From assembly GCA_020348445.1 (NCBI GenBank), contig CP070751.1, positions 343,772 through 407,771 on the forward strand: 64,000 nt of DNA. Direction: 5' to 3'. Below are positions 63,977-64,000 of the stretch, in pieces (position 1 is the first letter of the stretch; every line of letters begins with the position of its first letter). Position numbers and translations under genes: made by a program. The notes beneath the pieces were generated by a model, which worked only from the letters and a program-made list of their open reading frames with translations, was not told where the DNA came from and did not search any database. This DNA comes from Thermoplasmata archaeon. Its GTDB lineage: Archaea; Thermoplasmatota; Thermoplasmata; GCA-020350865.

Positions 63977-64000
63977 AACCCATATTAAAGATGGTGATGG

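Noticed and set aside
63950..64000. Frameshift or pseudogene at the end of the PQQ/Kelch gene
   Set aside because: The protein ends in an apparent beta-domain without an anchor, which is suspicious, but only 24 bases follow the stop, so this cannot be judged.

Overview
The window looks like a chromosomal piece of an uncultivated anaerobic archaeon, probably a euryarchaeon of the Thermoplasmata kind. That placement is an inference; the archaeal assignment is firm. Supporting it are TATA-box promoters, several of them placed for leaderless mRNAs, archaeal-type D-aminoacyl-tRNA deacylase, archease, archaeal Elp3, form III RuBisCO, HdrBC, and Fae-type (tetrahydromethanopterin-linked) domains. No methanogenesis marker such as mcr is present.

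Layout. 1-3405: a polyhydroxyalkanoate (PHA) locus with two PhaE-like helical repeat proteins (the first cut by the window edge), a class III PhaC with an intact Cys-Asp-His triad, and a crotonase. 3580-15684: two large membrane-anchored surface proteins (1170 and 2780 aa). 15781-23530: a DUF2148 iron-sulfur protein, a protein with six tandem zinc ribbons, a small zinc-finger protein overlapping an M29 aminopeptidase, a secreted beta-propeller protein, and Elp3. 23702-25279: two small membrane proteins, then tRNA-Ala(UGC) embedded in an unusual array of tRNA-related direct repeats and hairpins. 25280-29168: an operon of a TIM-barrel-like protein and two tandem DapA-Fae fusion proteins, the most interesting metabolic feature here. 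29253-37138: three secreted proteins (M28 peptidase, beta-helix, sialidase-type repeats). 37231-38984: DtdA and a membrane protein. 39024-50828: a 3934-aa surface protein on the minus strand. 51060-56753: archease, aspartate dehydrogenase, HdrC-HdrB plus a small DUF749-like protein, a YbjN-like protein, and form III RuBisCO. 56791-63976: a membrane protein and two more secreted proteins.

Reading it together. About 60 percent of the window encodes nine large exported proteins, anchored in two apparently alternative ways: a C-terminal transmembrane helix with a cytoplasmic tail, or a shared C-terminal module of about 165 residues with two GWNL motifs (three proteins). The metabolic genes point to an anaerobe with carbon storage as PHA, C1 handling through Fae-type chemistry, Hdr-type thiol/disulfide electron transfer, and nucleotide salvage through form III RuBisCO. 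The candidates for undescribed biology are the duplicated DapA-Fae fusions, the tRNA-Ala repeat/hairpin array with apparent compensatory changes, the six-fold zinc-ribbon protein, and the shared GWNL C-terminal module.
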